DNA of 64,000 nucleotides from assembly GCF_000717025.1 (NCBI RefSeq), contig NZ_JNXG01000002.1, positions 806,001 through 870,000 on the forward strand, written 5' to 3'. Below the pieces are notes generated by a model that saw only the letters and a program-made list of their open reading frames with translations, was not told the DNA's origin and ran no database searches. Below, piece by piece: positions 36,364-45,501 of the stretch. Position 1 is the first letter of the stretch, and every line of letters begins with the position of its first letter. The stretch comes from Streptomyces atroolivaceus. Its GTDB lineage: Bacteria > Actinomycetota > Actinomycetes > Streptomycetales > Streptomycetaceae. The translations under genes and the position numbers were made by a program.

Positions 36364-36404
36364 CACCACTGCCCCGGTACGGAGTCCGTGCCGGGGCAGT
36401 GGTG
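36364..36404. terminator. Bidirectional terminator between DUF3117 and O-methyltransferase genes
   Basis: A perfect 14-bp stem, CACCACTGCCCCGG with its complement; the 13-base loop (TACGGAGTCCGTG) pairs internally and prolongs the hairpin. Confidence 0.85.
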
Positions 36405-36502
36405 CGTCCGGGGCGGACCGGCAGAGCGTCAGGGCCGGATCCCGGCCGGACGGGCTGGCCCGGGGCCGTCTGCGGCCGCTCCCCTTCCTCGCGGCCGGGG
36501 AG

Positions 36503-37168
36503 TCAGCCGCGCCGTACCGCGCACAGCAGGCCGTCGCCCACCGGCAGCAACGTGGCCATGAGCTCCTGGCTCTCGCGGACGGCCCGCAGCAGTTCGCGCA
36601 GGCGCAGGACCTCGGCCGGCTGTGCGGCGGAGTCGATGGTGCGGCCGTCCGCGAAGACGCCCTCGAAACAGACGAGGCCGCCGGGCCGCAGAAGGCGCAA
36701 CGATTCAGCGAGACAGTCCAGACTCTCGAGCCGGTCGCCGTCGCAGAAGACGAGGTCGTACCCGCCGTCCGCGAGCCGCGGCAGCACGTCGAGGGCGCGC
36801 CCCGGGATGAAGCGGGACCGGTTCGTGGCGAAGCCCGCGGCGCGGAAGGCCTCACGGGCGAACTGCTGGCGCTCGGGCTCAGGATCGACGGTGGTCAGGA
36901 CGCCGTCGGGGCGCATGCCCTGCAGCAGGTAGATACCGGACACGCCGGTTCCGGTGCCGATCTCGGCCACCGCTTTGGCGTCCGCGGTGGCAGCGAGCAG
37001 GCGCAGTGCCGCGCCGGTGCCCGAGGACACCGGGCGGAGCCCTGTCTCGTGGGCCCGGTCCCGGGCCCAGAGCAGAGCTTCTTCCTCGGCGACAAAGGCG
37101 TCGGCGAATGCCCAGCTCGTCTGCCGGTTGGCGGTAATGACCCTCTCCTGTCCCCGTAGTTGGCGCAA
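36503..37168 (-). CDS. O-methyltransferase (SAM-dependent, class I)
   Basis: A protein of up to 221 residues with a Rossmann methyltransferase fold: AEIGTGTGVSGIYLLQGM (SAM motif I), LTTVDPEPERQQFA, and YDLVFCDGDRLESLDCL (metal and substrate region). The substrate is unknown; homologues next to sigE are conserved from mycobacteria to streptomycetes. The start is unusual. TTG 37168 gives MRQLRGQERVITANRQ, matching homologues as remembered, with TACAGT 5 bases upstream of it (a possible leaderless start). The only good ribosome site, CAGGAGAGG, is instead placed before ATT 37138. Confidence 0.85.
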   Translation of the reverse strand: MRQLRGQERVITANRQTSWAFADAFVAEEEALLWARDRAHETGLRPVSSGTGAALRLLAATADAKAVAEIGTGTGVSGIYLLQGMRPDGVLTTVDPEPERQQFAREAFRAAGFATNRSRFIPGRALDVLPRLADGGYDLVFCDGDRLESLDCLAESLRLLRPGGLVCFEGVFADGRTIDSAAQPAEVLRLRELLRAVRESQELMATLLPVGDGLLCAVRRG

Positions 37169-37192
37169 CGGTGACTGTATCCGCTGGACCCG

Positions 37193-37218
37193 GGAACCCG
37201 CAGATGGGACCAGGCGTT
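37193..37218 (+). promoter_or_regulatory. ECF-type promoter upstream of the sigma factor gene
   Basis: GGAAC (37193-37197) and GTT (37216-37218) are separated by 18 bases, with flanking CGGGAACCC and CGTTAG. This is the pattern recognised by sigma E/H/R-type ECF factors (GGAAY, 18-19 bases, GTT). It points toward the sigma gene that starts 127 bases downstream and suggests autoregulation. Confidence 0.62.
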
Positions 37219-37344
37219 AGGTAGGGGCGGAGGGGAACAGGTGGGCCGGACCCCGCGGCCGGGCCCGGAATGTTCCTCTTGCTCCCGGGACACCGGGGAA
37301 TCAGCAGGGAAAAGGCTTATCCGGAGCTAACGGGCGAGGTGGCT

Positions 37345-38106
37345 ATGGTAGGGGCTCCACTGGACACCACCAGAGCCGATAGGGGAGGTGCGGCTGCGCC
37401 TGTGGATCGGAGACGTGCGCTGCGGCGCTTTCTCAGGTCGGCGGGTGAGCCGAAATCCGTGACCGACATTGCTGACCGTTCTTCCAACGTTTCCGCACCG
37501 ACCGCGACCTTCGCATCAGATGCGGATTCCCAGGCGTGGACCCCGCCCTCATGGGAAGAGATCGTCAGCACGCACAGCGCTCGTGTGTACCGACTCGCCT
37601 ACCGGCTGACGGGTAACCAGCACGACGCCGAGGACCTCACCCAGGAAGTCTTCGTCCGCGTATTCCGGTCGCTGTCGACCTACACGCCCGGCACCTTCGA
37701 GGGCTGGCTCCACAGGATCACGACGAATCTCTTCCTGGACATGGTCCGCCGCAAGCAGCGGATCCGCTTCGACTCCCTCGGCGACGACGCCGCCGAGCGG
37801 CTGCCGAGCCGTGAGCCGTCCCCGCAGCAGGTCTTCAACGACACGCACTTCGACGCGGACGTACAGCAGGCGCTGGACACCCTCGCGCCCGAGTTCCGTG
37901 CGGCGGTCGTGCTCTGTGACATCGAGGGCCTTTCGTACGAGGAGATCGCCGCCACGCTCGGCGTCAAGCTCGGGACGGTGCGCAGCCGTATCCACCGTGG
38001 CCGCTCGCACCTGCGCAAGGCTCTCAAGCACCGTTCGCCCGAGGCCCGCGCCGAGCAGCGTTCCCTTGCGGACGCGGTCCTGGCGGGGGAGGGCGGTACG
38101 GCGTGA
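37345..38106 (+). CDS. sigE: ECF RNA polymerase sigma factor, SigE family
   Basis: A 253-residue sigma factor. Region 2 spans about residues 72-145: [57 protein letters not shown]. Region 4 at about 185-235 has [52 protein letters not shown] 70-residue head is specific to the actinobacterial SigE group. Neighbours (O-methyltransferase upstream, zinc-finger anti-sigma, HtrA protease, tatB) are those of mycobacterial sigE, which responds to envelope stress. In Streptomyces the symbol sigE is also used for another sigma factor, so the symbol here follows synteny. Its TGA overlaps the next start by 4 bases. Confidence 0.92.
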   Translation: MVGAPLDTTRADRGGAAAPVDRRRALRRFLRSAGEPKSVTDIADRSSNVSAPTATFASDADSQAWTPPSWEEIVSTHSARVYRLAYRLTGNQHDAEDLTQEVFVRVFRSLSTYTPGTFEGWLHRITTNLFLDMVRRKQRIRFDSLGDDAAERLPSREPSPQQVFNDTHFDADVQQALDTLAPEFRAAVVLCDIEGLSYEEIAATLGVKLGTVRSRIHRGRSHLRKALKHRSPEARAEQRSLADAVLAGEGGTA

Positions 38107-39050
38107 GCGGCACAGGTCCGACCCCCGCGGAACAGCATCTGGGGGACCGGCTCGCCGCGCTTGTCGACGGCGAGCTCAAACACGACGCCCGGGAGCGGGT
38201 CCTGGCTCATCTGGCGACCTGCGCCAAATGCAAGGCCGAGGCCGACTCCCAGCGGCGGCTGAAGAGCGCCTTCGCGACATCCTCCTCCCCTTCGCCCTCC
38301 GAGGGGTTCCTCGCCCGTCTGCAGGGCCTCCCCGGCGGTCCCAGTGGCGGAGACGGCCCGGGCGACGGCTCGAGTGGTGGCCGGCGCTTCGGTGACGGGA
38401 TCTTCCCCGTCATGCAGCCCGGTGGGCCGGCTGAGCCGGGGCGCTCGCCACTCGACTTCGGATATCTCCCCACCGCCCACGGTTCGACCGCCGTGCTGCC
38501 GGGAGGTGTGCCCGGTACGGGCTTCCGCATCCATGACGTGGGCCGGGAAGCCGACCGGTCGCCCTGGCGCGCCCGGCGCTTCGCGTTCGTCGCGGCCAGC
38601 GCGGTCTCGCTCGCGGCCATCGCTCTGGGAGGTTCCCTCCCGCTCGACTACGGCCCCGAGGCACCGTTCAGTGCCGAGGGCACGGGCCGCAACACCACCC
38701 CGCTCGACGCGGAGGACCGGACCGGCGGTGCCACCGCCGTGGCCAGCCGCGGTGGCGGCGGCGCGCTCGCCGTCGGAGGGGGCCAGGGGGCCGGGCGGAG
38801 CGCCGCGCCGTCCTCGTCCGCCCATCCGGTAGCCGTCTCCGCGCCCTCGTCGCTGAGCACCTCGGCGCTGACCGGGGGCACGTTCACCTTCCCGGTGCTG
38901 AACGTGACCGTGCCGCCGCTGATACGCCCGACCGACGCCGGCCCGCTGTACTCCGCCGCGCTCGGTGAGGCGGCGGCCCCGAAGCCGTCCGCGACCACCT
39001 CCGCCCCGCCGCTGCACGACCGCGCGATGCCGCTTTCTCCCCTGCGCTGA
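38103..39050 (+). CDS. Zinc-finger (ZAS) anti-sigma factor, membrane-anchored
   Basis: A 315-residue protein. The N-terminal anti-sigma domain has [26 protein letters not shown], the H-x3-C-x2-C zinc motif near residues 38-45. A Ser/Gly/Pro-rich linker follows, then one membrane span at about 157-178 ([20 protein letters not shown]), and an outer Ala/Ser/Thr-rich region. The start GTG lies inside the sigma gene stop, so sigma and anti-sigma are made together. It should hold the sigma factor inactive until an outside signal releases it. It plays the role of mycobacterial RseA. Confidence 0.88.
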   Translation: MSGTGPTPAEQHLGDRLAALVDGELKHDARERVLAHLATCAKCKAEADSQRRLKSAFATSSSPSPSEGFLARLQGLPGGPSGGDGPGDGSSGGRRFGDGIFPVMQPGGPAEPGRSPLDFGYLPTAHGSTAVLPGGVPGTGFRIHDVGREADRSPWRARRFAFVAASAVSLAAIALGGSLPLDYGPEAPFSAEGTGRNTTPLDAEDRTGGATAVASRGGGGALAVGGGQGAGRSAAPSSSAHPVAVSAPSSLSTSALTGGTFTFPVLNVTVPPLIRPTDAGPLYSAALGEAAAPKPSATTSAPPLHDRAMPLSPLR

Positions 39051-39140
39051 CCCGGACACTGCGCGCGGATTCGCAAACCTGGTTGAATTCCGGGAGGGAC
39101 GCCTCCGTGGGGGCGTGCAAGGGCCAGTGGCGGGGAGAGC

Positions 39141-40985
39141 ATGGACGACGGGAAGCCCAGCGGGCCGAAGACGAAGTGGTGGAGCCGTCCCTCTACGGAA
39201 CGGAGCCGCCCGGCCGGGCCGGAGGACGTGGCGCCCGCCGCCGACGCGGGCGTGCCCGCGGACGCCGGAGAGGCGCCCCCGCCCACGGATGGAGCGCCGC
39301 CCGCGTCGCCGGGCGGTGACTTCATCCCCGCGCCGCCGGCCGCCCCGGGCGGTGACTTCACCCCTCCGCCGCCGGCCGCCGAGCGGGAGACGCCCGCGAC
39401 GCCGGACGGTGACTTCATCCCCGCGCCGCCCGCCGCCGAGGCGGCGGCACCCGCGCCGAGCGCGAGCCGTGCGCAGCCGCTGCACGCGCCCGACGAGTAC
39501 AGCACCCCGCCCTACGGCGGCCCCGGGCCGTGGGCGCCCGCGCCGCCCGTTCAGCGCCCGGTGCAGACTCCCGCCCACGGAACCCCCGTACCGCCGCCGT
39601 ACGCCGGGACGAACGGCCGCGGTGCGGCCGCGCCGCTCCCCGCCCAAGCCCCCGTACCGGGCGGCCAGGGGCACGCGGAGGCCTGGGCGCCCCCGCCCCC
39701 GCCGCACACCGTGTCGCAGCAGCACGCGGCGCCCCAGCCCTCCGCGCCGGCCCAGCAGACCCCTCAGGGCACGCAGCAGACCTCGCAGTGGCTGCGGTAC
39801 GACCCGTGGGGCGCCCCCGGGCAGCAGCCGCTGAGCCACCCCGGTCCCGGCCAGGGCACGGACACCCGGCCCCGCAGGAGCCGCCGGGGGCAGATCCTCG
39901 TCGGAGCCGCGCTGCTGGCCCTCGTCGCCGGTGGCATCGGCGGCGGAATCGGAGCGTACGTCGAGCGCAACGGCGGCCTGACCACGGTCGAACTTCCCCA
40001 GTCCGGCAGGGACGACGGCGGCCGTGCACCCGACAGCATCGCCGGTATCGCCTCCAGCGCGCTGCCCAGCGTCGTCACCCTGCACGTCAGCGGCTCGGGG
40101 GAATCCGGCACGGGGACCGGCTTCGTCCTCGACGGCAAGGGCCACATCCTCACCAACAACCACGTGGTCGCCCCCGCGGGATCCAACGGCGACATCACGG
40201 TCACGTTCAGCAGCGGGGAGAGCGCGTCGGCCGAGATCATCGGCAAGGACAGCGGCTACGACCTGGCCGTCGTCAAGGTGACCGGCGTCTCGGGCCTCAA
40301 GCCGCTGCCGCTCGGCAACTCCGACAACGTGCGGGTGGGCGACCCCGTGGTGGCCATCGGCGCGCCCTTCGACCTGTCCAACACGGTCACTTCCGGCATC
40401 ATCAGCGCCAAGCAGCGGCCCATCACCGCGGGTGGTGAGAAGGGCGACGGCACCGACGTCAGCTACGTCGACGCGCTGCAGACCGACGCGCCGATCAACC
40501 CGGGCAACTCCGGCGGCCCCCTGGTCGACGCCGAAGCCCGGGTCATCGGCATCAACAGCGCCATCCGCGCCGCCGACAGCGGGTCCGGTCTCGAAGGCGG
40601 CCAGTCCGGCTCGATCGGCCTCGGTTTCGCGATACCGATCAACCAGGGCAAGCGGGTGGCCGAGGAGCTGATCAACACCGGCAAGGCCACTCATCCGGTG
40701 ATCGGCGTCACCCTGGACATGGAGTTCACCGGCGACGGGGCCAAGGTCGGGGGCAAGGCGGCCGACGGCGGAGCCGCGGTGACCGAAGGGGGCCCGGCCG
40801 ACAAGGCGGGCATCCGGCCGGGCGACGTCATCACCGAGGTGGAGGGCCGTCGCGTGCACAGCGGGGAGGAGCTGATCGTCAAGATCCGTGCCCACCGGCC
40901 GGGTGACCGGCTCGGGCTCGTCCTGACCCGCGGTGGTGAAGAGCTCTCCATGACTTTGACGCTGGGTTCGGCGAGCGGCACCTGA
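39141..40985 (+). CDS. HtrA/DegP-type membrane-anchored serine protease with PDZ domain
   Basis: A 614-residue protein. Residues 1-245 are a cytoplasmic Pro/Ala-rich head with repeated GGDF(I/T)PAPPA-like units. One span at about 252-275 (GQILVGAALLALVAGGIGGGIG) anchors the extracellular trypsin-like domain: His near 341 in ILTNNHVVA, Asp near 374 in SGYDLAVVKV, Ser near 456 in PINPGNSGGPLVD. A PDZ domain at about 505-605 contains GPADKAGIRPGDVITEVEG. The family degrades misfolded envelope proteins and in mycobacteria helps set sigma E activity. It lies 90 bases after the anti-sigma gene; GGGGAGAG precedes the ATG. Confidence 0.92.
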   Translation: MDDGKPSGPKTKWWSRPSTERSRPAGPEDVAPAADAGVPADAGEAPPPTDGAPPASPGGDFIPAPPAAPGGDFTPPPPAAERETPATPDGDFIPAPPAAEAAAPAPSASRAQPLHAPDEYSTPPYGGPGPWAPAPPVQRPVQTPAHGTPVPPPYAGTNGRGAAAPLPAQAPVPGGQGHAEAWAPPPPPHTVSQQHAAPQPSAPAQQTPQGTQQTSQWLRYDPWGAPGQQPLSHPGPGQGTDTRPRRSRRGQILVGAALLALVAGGIGGGIGAYVERNGGLTTVELPQSGRDDGGRAPDSIAGIASSALPSVVTLHVSGSGESGTGTGFVLDGKGHILTNNHVVAPAGSNGDITVTFSSGESASAEIIGKDSGYDLAVVKVTGVSGLKPLPLGNSDNVRVGDPVVAIGAPFDLSNTVTSGIISAKQRPITAGGEKGDGTDVSYVDALQTDAPINPGNSGGPLVDAEARVIGINSAIRAADSGSGLEGGQSGSIGLGFAIPINQGKRVAEELINTGKATHPVIGVTLDMEFTGDGAKVGGKAADGGAAVTEGGPADKAGIRPGDVITEVEGRRVHSGEELIVKIRAHRPGDRLGLVLTRGGEELSMTLTLGSASGT

Positions 40986-41105
40986 CGGACACCGGCAGGT
41001 ACCGTCCGGACAGCTTCGCCGGGTACCGTGGAGCGGTCCGGGCCCCTGATGACCTGGCGGCGGAGAACACGCGGAGACCACGCAGAGAACACGAGGAGCA
41101 GCAAG

Positions 41106-41600
41106 GTGTTCAATGACATAGGCGCACTCGAGCTGCTGACGCTCGTGGTTCTCGCCGTGCTCGTATTCGGCCCCGAGAAGCTGCCGAAGGTCATCCAGGA
41201 CGTCACGCGCACCATCCGCAAGATCCGTGAGTTCTCGGACAGCGCGAAGGAAGACATCCGCTCGGAGCTCGGACCGCAGTTCAAGGACTTCGAGTTCGAG
41301 GACCTCAACCCCAAGACGTTCGTCCGTAAGCAGCTCATGGACGGGAACGACGACCTGGGGATCAAGGAGATCCGCGAGAGCTTCGACCTGCGCAAGGAGA
41401 TGGCCGAGGTCACCGACGCGGTCAACGGCCGCGAGAGCGCCTCCTCCGCCGCGGCAGAGTCCGGAGCCGCCGCGGCGTCCGGTGCCGCGGCCACGTCCGA
41501 CCTCCTCAAGAAGCCCGCGTCGCCGGCCGACGACCTCCTCAAGAAGCCTGCGCAGCCCGTCAAGGACGAGCGTCCGCCCTTCGACGCAGACGCCACCTGA
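41106..41600 (+). CDS. tatB: Sec-independent (Tat) protein translocase subunit TatB
   Basis: A 164-residue inner-membrane protein. GTG 41106 starts MFNDIGALELLTLVVLAVLV, the single N-terminal span, followed by FGPEKLPKVIQDVTRTIRKIREF, the amphipathic helix with the conserved Pro and Lys. The rest is a long polar tail with two LLKKPA(S/Q)P repeats near the end. TatB receives folded, twin-arginine-bearing precursors with TatC. The position after sigma E and htrA matches mycobacteria and links export to envelope stress. GAGGAG precedes the GTG. Confidence 0.93.
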   Translation: MFNDIGALELLTLVVLAVLVFGPEKLPKVIQDVTRTIRKIREFSDSAKEDIRSELGPQFKDFEFEDLNPKTFVRKQLMDGNDDLGIKEIRESFDLRKEMAEVTDAVNGRESASSAAAESGAAAASGAAATSDLLKKPASPADDLLKKPAQPVKDERPPFDADAT

Positions 41601-41723
41601 GACGTCAATCCCGACTCGTCCGGGCCGTATGGCTATTCTCCATCTGTCCGGTTGCGAGTTGCCCATGCCCATGGGGGGAGGGCCGCTCCGGATCAGTGAA
41701 AGATCGAGGAGGCGGCCGGGCAG

Positions 41724-42386
41724 ATGGAGACGACGAGTCGGGTAGGGGCGGATGGTGCGCCCAGCACAGTCACCGCAGAGGGGGTGCCGGCGACCCGGCG
41801 TACTGTCGACGGCTATCTCAAGGCGCCGTTCCCCTGGTACGGGCTGGACGAGGCCTTCACGGGTCCGCGCTGGCTGATGCACGTCACCGCCGCGGCGGAC
41901 GACACGGTGCAGCACGGTTCCACCGGGCACGGCGAGGAGCCCGTCGTACGGGCCGACGCGGGGGCGGAGAAGGCGCGTTTCGCGGTGGTCGTGACCGTGG
42001 GCAGCAGCCCCGTGCGGCACAGCGACGACGGTACGGGGGTGCTGGACGCCACCACGGTGTCGTCGGCGGCCTGGCTGGCGGGCTCGGGCCTGCTGGACTG
42101 CACCTGGCCCCCGCAGATGGATCACACCCTGCGTGGCGAATGGCTGAACCAGCAGACGGACACCGCGTTCGAGCTCGCGGACGACCTGGGCCGGGAGCCC
42201 TGGTCGACGCTGTCACTTCCGGTGGACGGCGTACCGGTGGACTTCCACTACCGTGAGTCCGAGTTCGGCTGGGTGCTCGCGGGCTCGGCCCCCGAGGGGG
42301 TGCACATCGGCGCGTACGGGCGCGGCATGAGCGCCTACGGCCTGGGGTTCGCGGTGATCGGGGACATCGCGTCGTACGAGAGCTGA
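41724..42386 (+). CDS. Actinobacterial protein of unknown function
   Basis: A 220-residue cytoplasmic protein without a span or signal. Visible features are RRTVDGYLKAPFPWYGLDEAFTG-type aromatic-rich sequence early on, two Trp-containing segments (LLDCTWPPQMDHTL), and a Gly/Tyr-rich end GAYGRGMSAYGLGFAV. GAGGAGG lies about 12 bases before the ATG. Third positions are strongly GC. No domain is recognised. It sits between tatB and the convergent mrp gene and shares their hairpin terminator. Confidence 0.78.
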   Translation: METTSRVGADGAPSTVTAEGVPATRRTVDGYLKAPFPWYGLDEAFTGPRWLMHVTAAADDTVQHGSTGHGEEPVVRADAGAEKARFAVVVTVGSSPVRHSDDGTGVLDATTVSSAAWLAGSGLLDCTWPPQMDHTLRGEWLNQQTDTAFELADDLGREPWSTLSLPVDGVPVDFHYRESEFGWVLAGSAPEGVHIGAYGRGMSAYGLGFAVIGDIASYES

Positions 42387-42394
42387 GAGACACG

Positions 42395-42441
42395 CGTACG
42401 GGTGGGGTCAGCCTCCTCAGGAGGCCGCCCCCACCCGTACG
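42395..42441. terminator. Bidirectional terminator between the 220-residue protein gene and mrp
   Basis: A 13-bp outer stem, CGTACGGGTGGGG with its complement, encloses a second hairpin GCCTCC-TCA-GGAGGC. It lies between convergent genes and ends 4 bases before the mrp stop codon. Confidence 0.82.
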
Positions 42442-42445
42442 GCGA

Positions 42446-43579
42446 TCAGAACTTGTTGCGCGGGGTCAGCCCCAACGACATGCCGGACAGGCCACGCTGA
42501 CGGCCGCTCAGCTTCTCCGCGATGGAGCGCAGCGCGGAACCCGCGGGGGAGTCCGGGTCGGACAGGACGACGGGCTTGCCCTCGTCGCCGCCCTCACGCA
42601 GGCGTACGTCGATCGGGATGGACCCGAGCACCGGCACCTCGGCGCCGACCGTCTTCGTCAGCCCCTCGGCCACCCGCTGCCCGCCGCCCGAACCGAACAC
42701 GTCGACCATCTCGTCGCAGTGCGGGCACGGCATGCCCGACATGTTCTCGACGACCCCGACGATCTTCTGGTGGGTCTGAACGGCGATGGAGCCGGCCCGC
42801 TCGGCCACCTCGGCAGCGGCCTGCTGCGGGGTGGTGACGACCAGGATCTCGGCGTTCGGGACGAGCTGCGCCACGGAGATCGCGATGTCACCGGTGCCCG
42901 GCGGCAGGTCGAGCAGCAGGACGTCCAGGTCGCCCCAGTACACATCGGCGAGGAACTGCTGGAGCGCGCGGTGCAGCATGGGGCCGCGCCACACCACCGG
43001 GGCGTTGCCCGGGGTGAACATGCCGATGGAGATCACCTTCACGCCGTGCGCGGACGGCGGCATGATCATGTTCTCGACCTGGGTGGGCTTGCCGTCCGCA
43101 CCGAGCATCCGGGGCACGCTGTGCCCGTAGATGTCCGCGTCGACCACACCGACCTTGAGCCCGTCGGCCGCCATCGCCGCCGCGAGGTTCACCGTCACCG
43201 AGGACTTGCCGACGCCGCCCTTGCCCGACGCGACCGCGTAGACGCGGGTCAGCGAGCCGGGCTTGGCGAACGGCACCTCGCGCTCGGCCGTGCCGCCGCG
43301 CAGCGACGAGGCCAGCTCCTTGCGCTGTTCGTCGCTCATCACGTCGAGCGTGACCTCGACCCGCGACACGCCCTCGACGCGGGCCACCGCGTCGGTCACG
43401 TTCTTGGTGATGGTCTCGCGCATCGGGCAGCCGGAAACCGTGAGATACACGGTGACAGAGACCACACCGTCAGGATCGATCTCGACCGACTTCACCATGC
43501 CCAGCTCGGTGATCGGTCGGTGGATCTCCGGGTCGTTCACTGTCGCCAGCGCTTCGCGCACCGCGTCTTCCGTAGCCAT
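42446..43579 (-). CDS. mrp: Mrp/NBP35-type iron-sulfur cluster carrier ATPase
   Basis: A 377-residue protein. Residues 5-85 are a MIP18/DUF59 domain with the reactive Cys in TVSGCPMRETI. The P-loop is the deviant Walker motif GKGGVGKS at 119-126, followed by VGVVDADIYGHSVPRML, then LLLDLPPGTGD and the metal-binding CPHC near residue 285. The family binds and delivers Fe-S clusters. ATG 43579 was chosen because MATEDAVREAL matches the family and a -10 box stands 6 bases before it. The synteny with tatB matches mycobacterial mrp. Confidence 0.94.
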   Translation of the reverse strand: MATEDAVREALATVNDPEIHRPITELGMVKSVEIDPDGVVSVTVYLTVSGCPMRETITKNVTDAVARVEGVSRVEVTLDVMSDEQRKELASSLRGGTAEREVPFAKPGSLTRVYAVASGKGGVGKSSVTVNLAAAMAADGLKVGVVDADIYGHSVPRMLGADGKPTQVENMIMPPSAHGVKVISIGMFTPGNAPVVWRGPMLHRALQQFLADVYWGDLDVLLLDLPPGTGDIAISVAQLVPNAEILVVTTPQQAAAEVAERAGSIAVQTHQKIVGVVENMSGMPCPHCDEMVDVFGSGGGQRVAEGLTKTVGAEVPVLGSIPIDVRLREGGDEGKPVVLSDPDSPAGSALRSIAEKLSGRQRGLSGMSLGLTPRNKF

Positions 43580-43585
43580 ACCCCG

Positions 43586-43591
43586 ATAGTA
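43586..43591 (-). promoter_or_regulatory. -10 box for a leaderless mrp transcript
   Basis: On the minus strand TACTAT ends 6 bases before the mrp ATG, and no ribosome-binding site is present. The -35 region is not consensus. Confidence 0.55.
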
Positions 43592-43676
43592 CGGTGCGCG
43601 CGAAGCGCTCCTTGGAAGGGTGGCGGCGGGCGACGGGAGGGAGGTACGGCGCCGGGGGCTACGCGCGGGCAGCGCC

Positions 43677-44237
43677 TCAGCGGTCGCCTTCGTCACTCTC
43701 GGCCCGGGAGAGGAGCCGGCGCTCGTCCATGTCCTTCACCATGGCCTCGAGCTCCGAGCGGATCCAGTCCCGGGTGGCGACCTCGCCGAGGCCCATCCGG
43801 AGCGCGGCGATCTCCCTGCTGAGGTACTCGGTGTCCGCGATCGAGCGCTCGTTCTGCTTGCGGTCCTGCTCGTGGGTGACGCGGTCGCGGTCGTCCTGCC
43901 GGTTCTGCGCGAGCAGGATCAGCGGGGCCGCGTAGGAGGCCTGGAGGGACAGCATCAGGGTCAGGAAGATGAACGGGTACTCGTCGAAGCGCAGGTTCTC
44001 CGGCGCGAAGATGTTCCACACCACCCACAGGATGATGATCAGCGTCATCCAGACGATGAACCGTCCGGTGCCCAGGAAACGGGCGATGCGCTCGGAGAAC
44101 CGGCCGAAGGCCTCGGGGTCGTACTCGGGCAGCAGCCGGCGCCGGGGCGCCTTGGGCTGGTCGAGCCGTGGCCGCGGGGGGCGCACGATGCCCGAGGCAC
44201 CGGTGGGCACGGCCCTCGAACGGTCCTCAGCGGCCAC
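43677..44237 (-). CDS. DUF1003 membrane protein
   Basis: A 186-residue protein. Two membrane spans lie near residues 62-80 (FIVWMTLIIILWVVWNIF) and 90-110 (FIFLTLMLSLQASYAAPLIL), followed by the DUF1003 signature LLAQNRQDDRDRVTHEQDR and a helical charged tail. Function unknown. It starts with GTG inside the end of the MgtE-N/CBS gene (11-base overlap), so the two are co-translated and may act together in metal or membrane homeostasis. Confidence 0.88.
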   Translation of the reverse strand: MAAEDRSRAVPTGASGIVRPPRPRLDQPKAPRRRLLPEYDPEAFGRFSERIARFLGTGRFIVWMTLIIILWVVWNIFAPENLRFDEYPFIFLTLMLSLQASYAAPLILLAQNRQDDRDRVTHEQDRKQNERSIADTEYLSREIAALRMGLGEVATRDWIRSELEAMVKDMDERRLLSRAESDEGDR

Positions 44238-45501
44238 CGGCGATCCCCTCCTCGCCCTGGAAGTCGGTCTCGCGCCAGTCCTCGGGGAGCAGGTGGTCCA
44301 GCACGTCGTCCACGGTCACCGCGCCCAGCAGCGATCCGCTCTCGTCGACCACGGGCACCGAGACCATGTTGTACGCGGCCAGGTAGCTGGTCACGGCGGG
44401 CAGCGGGGTGTCCGGCGTCAGGGGGACGAGATCGCTGTCGACGATCGAGCTGACCAGGGTGAACGGCGGATCCCGCAGCAGCCGCTGGAAGTGCACGGTG
44501 CCGAGGTACCTGCCGGTCGGGGTCTCGTCCGGCGAGCGGCAGACGTACACCTGGGCCGCCAGCGCCGGTGACAGGTCCTGCTGGCGGACCCTGGCCAGCG
44601 CGTCCGCGACCGTCGCGTCGGGCCGCAGGATGATCGGCTCGGTCGTCATGAGGCCACCCGCGGTCCGCTCCTCGTACGACAGCAGGCGGCGTACGTCGGC
44701 CGCGTCGTCCGGCCGCATCAGGGCGAGCAGCCGTTCCTTGTCCGCCTCCGGCAGCTCCGAGAGCAGGTCGGCCGCGTCGTCCGGGTCCATCGCCTCCAGC
44801 ACGTCCGCGGCGCGGTCCTCCTTCAGCTTGCCGAGGATCTCCACCTGGTCGTCACCCGGGAGTTCCTCCAGGACGTCCGCGAGCCGGTCGTCGTCCAGGG
44901 CCGCGGCGACCTCGGCGCGGCGCTTGGGCGTCAGGTGGTGCATGGCGTTGGCGACATCGGTGGGGCGCAGCCGCTCGAAGGTGGCCACCAGGCTCTCGGC
45001 GCCCTGCCCGTGCTCCTCCAGTGAGAAGCCGCTGATCGCCGACCACTCCACGGTCAGCGTCTCGCCCTTGCGGCGCAGGGCCCCGCCGCGCCCCTTGCGT
45101 ACGAAGAACTTGTCGATCTCCCAGTCGCGGCGGGCCGGGAGCTGCTGGATGGCGACGTCGAGGACGGTCACCTCCTCGTCCGTCTCCACGAGACGCACCC
45201 GCCGGTCAAGGAACTCACCGAGGACGAGTCGCTCGGTCGGGCGCTGCTCGAAGCGCCGCATGTTGACCACGCCGGTGGTGATGACCTGGCCCGACTCGAC
45301 CCCCGTCACCCGGGTCATCGGCAGGAAGATGCGCCGTCGGCTCACGACCTCGACGACCATGCCGAGCAGCCGTGGCGGCTTGCCCCCGACGCGGAGCATC
45401 GCCACGAAATCGCGGACCCGGCCGACCTGATCACCGTTCGGGTCGAACACCGGTACGCCGGCGAGGTGCGAGACGAAGACCCTGGGAGTGACTGCCGCCA
45501 T
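44227..45501 (-). CDS. MgtE-N and CBS-domain protein lacking the transport domain
   Basis: A 424-residue soluble protein. The head (FVSHLAGVPVFDPNGDQVGRVRDFVAML) looks like a PRC-barrel; a second PRC-like copy is around 80-160. About residues 170-270 form the superhelical MgtE N-domain with repeated LEELPGDDQVEIL and AMDPDDAADLLSELP units, and 290-410 hold two CBS domains (GGLMTTEPIIL, VSVPVVDESGSLLGAVTVDD). True MgtE continues into five membrane spans; here the protein ends after CBS. It is therefore a magnesium-sensor-like protein rather than a channel, coupled to DUF1003 and one gene away from corA. Confidence 0.85.
   Translation of the reverse strand: MAAVTPRVFVSHLAGVPVFDPNGDQVGRVRDFVAMLRVGGKPPRLLGMVVEVVSRRRIFLPMTRVTGVESGQVITTGVVNMRRFEQRPTERLVLGEFLDRRVRLVETDEEVTVLDVAIQQLPARRDWEIDKFFVRKGRGGALRRKGETLTVEWSAISGFSLEEHGQGAESLVATFERLRPTDVANAMHHLTPKRRAEVAAALDDDRLADVLEELPGDDQVEILGKLKEDRAADVLEAMDPDDAADLLSELPEADKERLLALMRPDDAADVRRLLSYEERTAGGLMTTEPIILRPDATVADALARVRQQDLSPALAAQVYVCRSPDETPTGRYLGTVHFQRLLRDPPFTLVSSIVDSDLVPLTPDTPLPAVTSYLAAYNMVSVPVVDESGSLLGAVTVDDVLDHLLPEDWRETDFQGEEGIAGGR

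Noticed and set aside
37680..42125. A 1481-codon minus-strand open frame antisense to sigE, the anti-sigma gene, htrA and tatB.
   Set aside because: It is an artefact of high GC: stop codons are rare in the complement of GC-biased codons. It has no domain, while the plus strand is covered by well-recognised genes.
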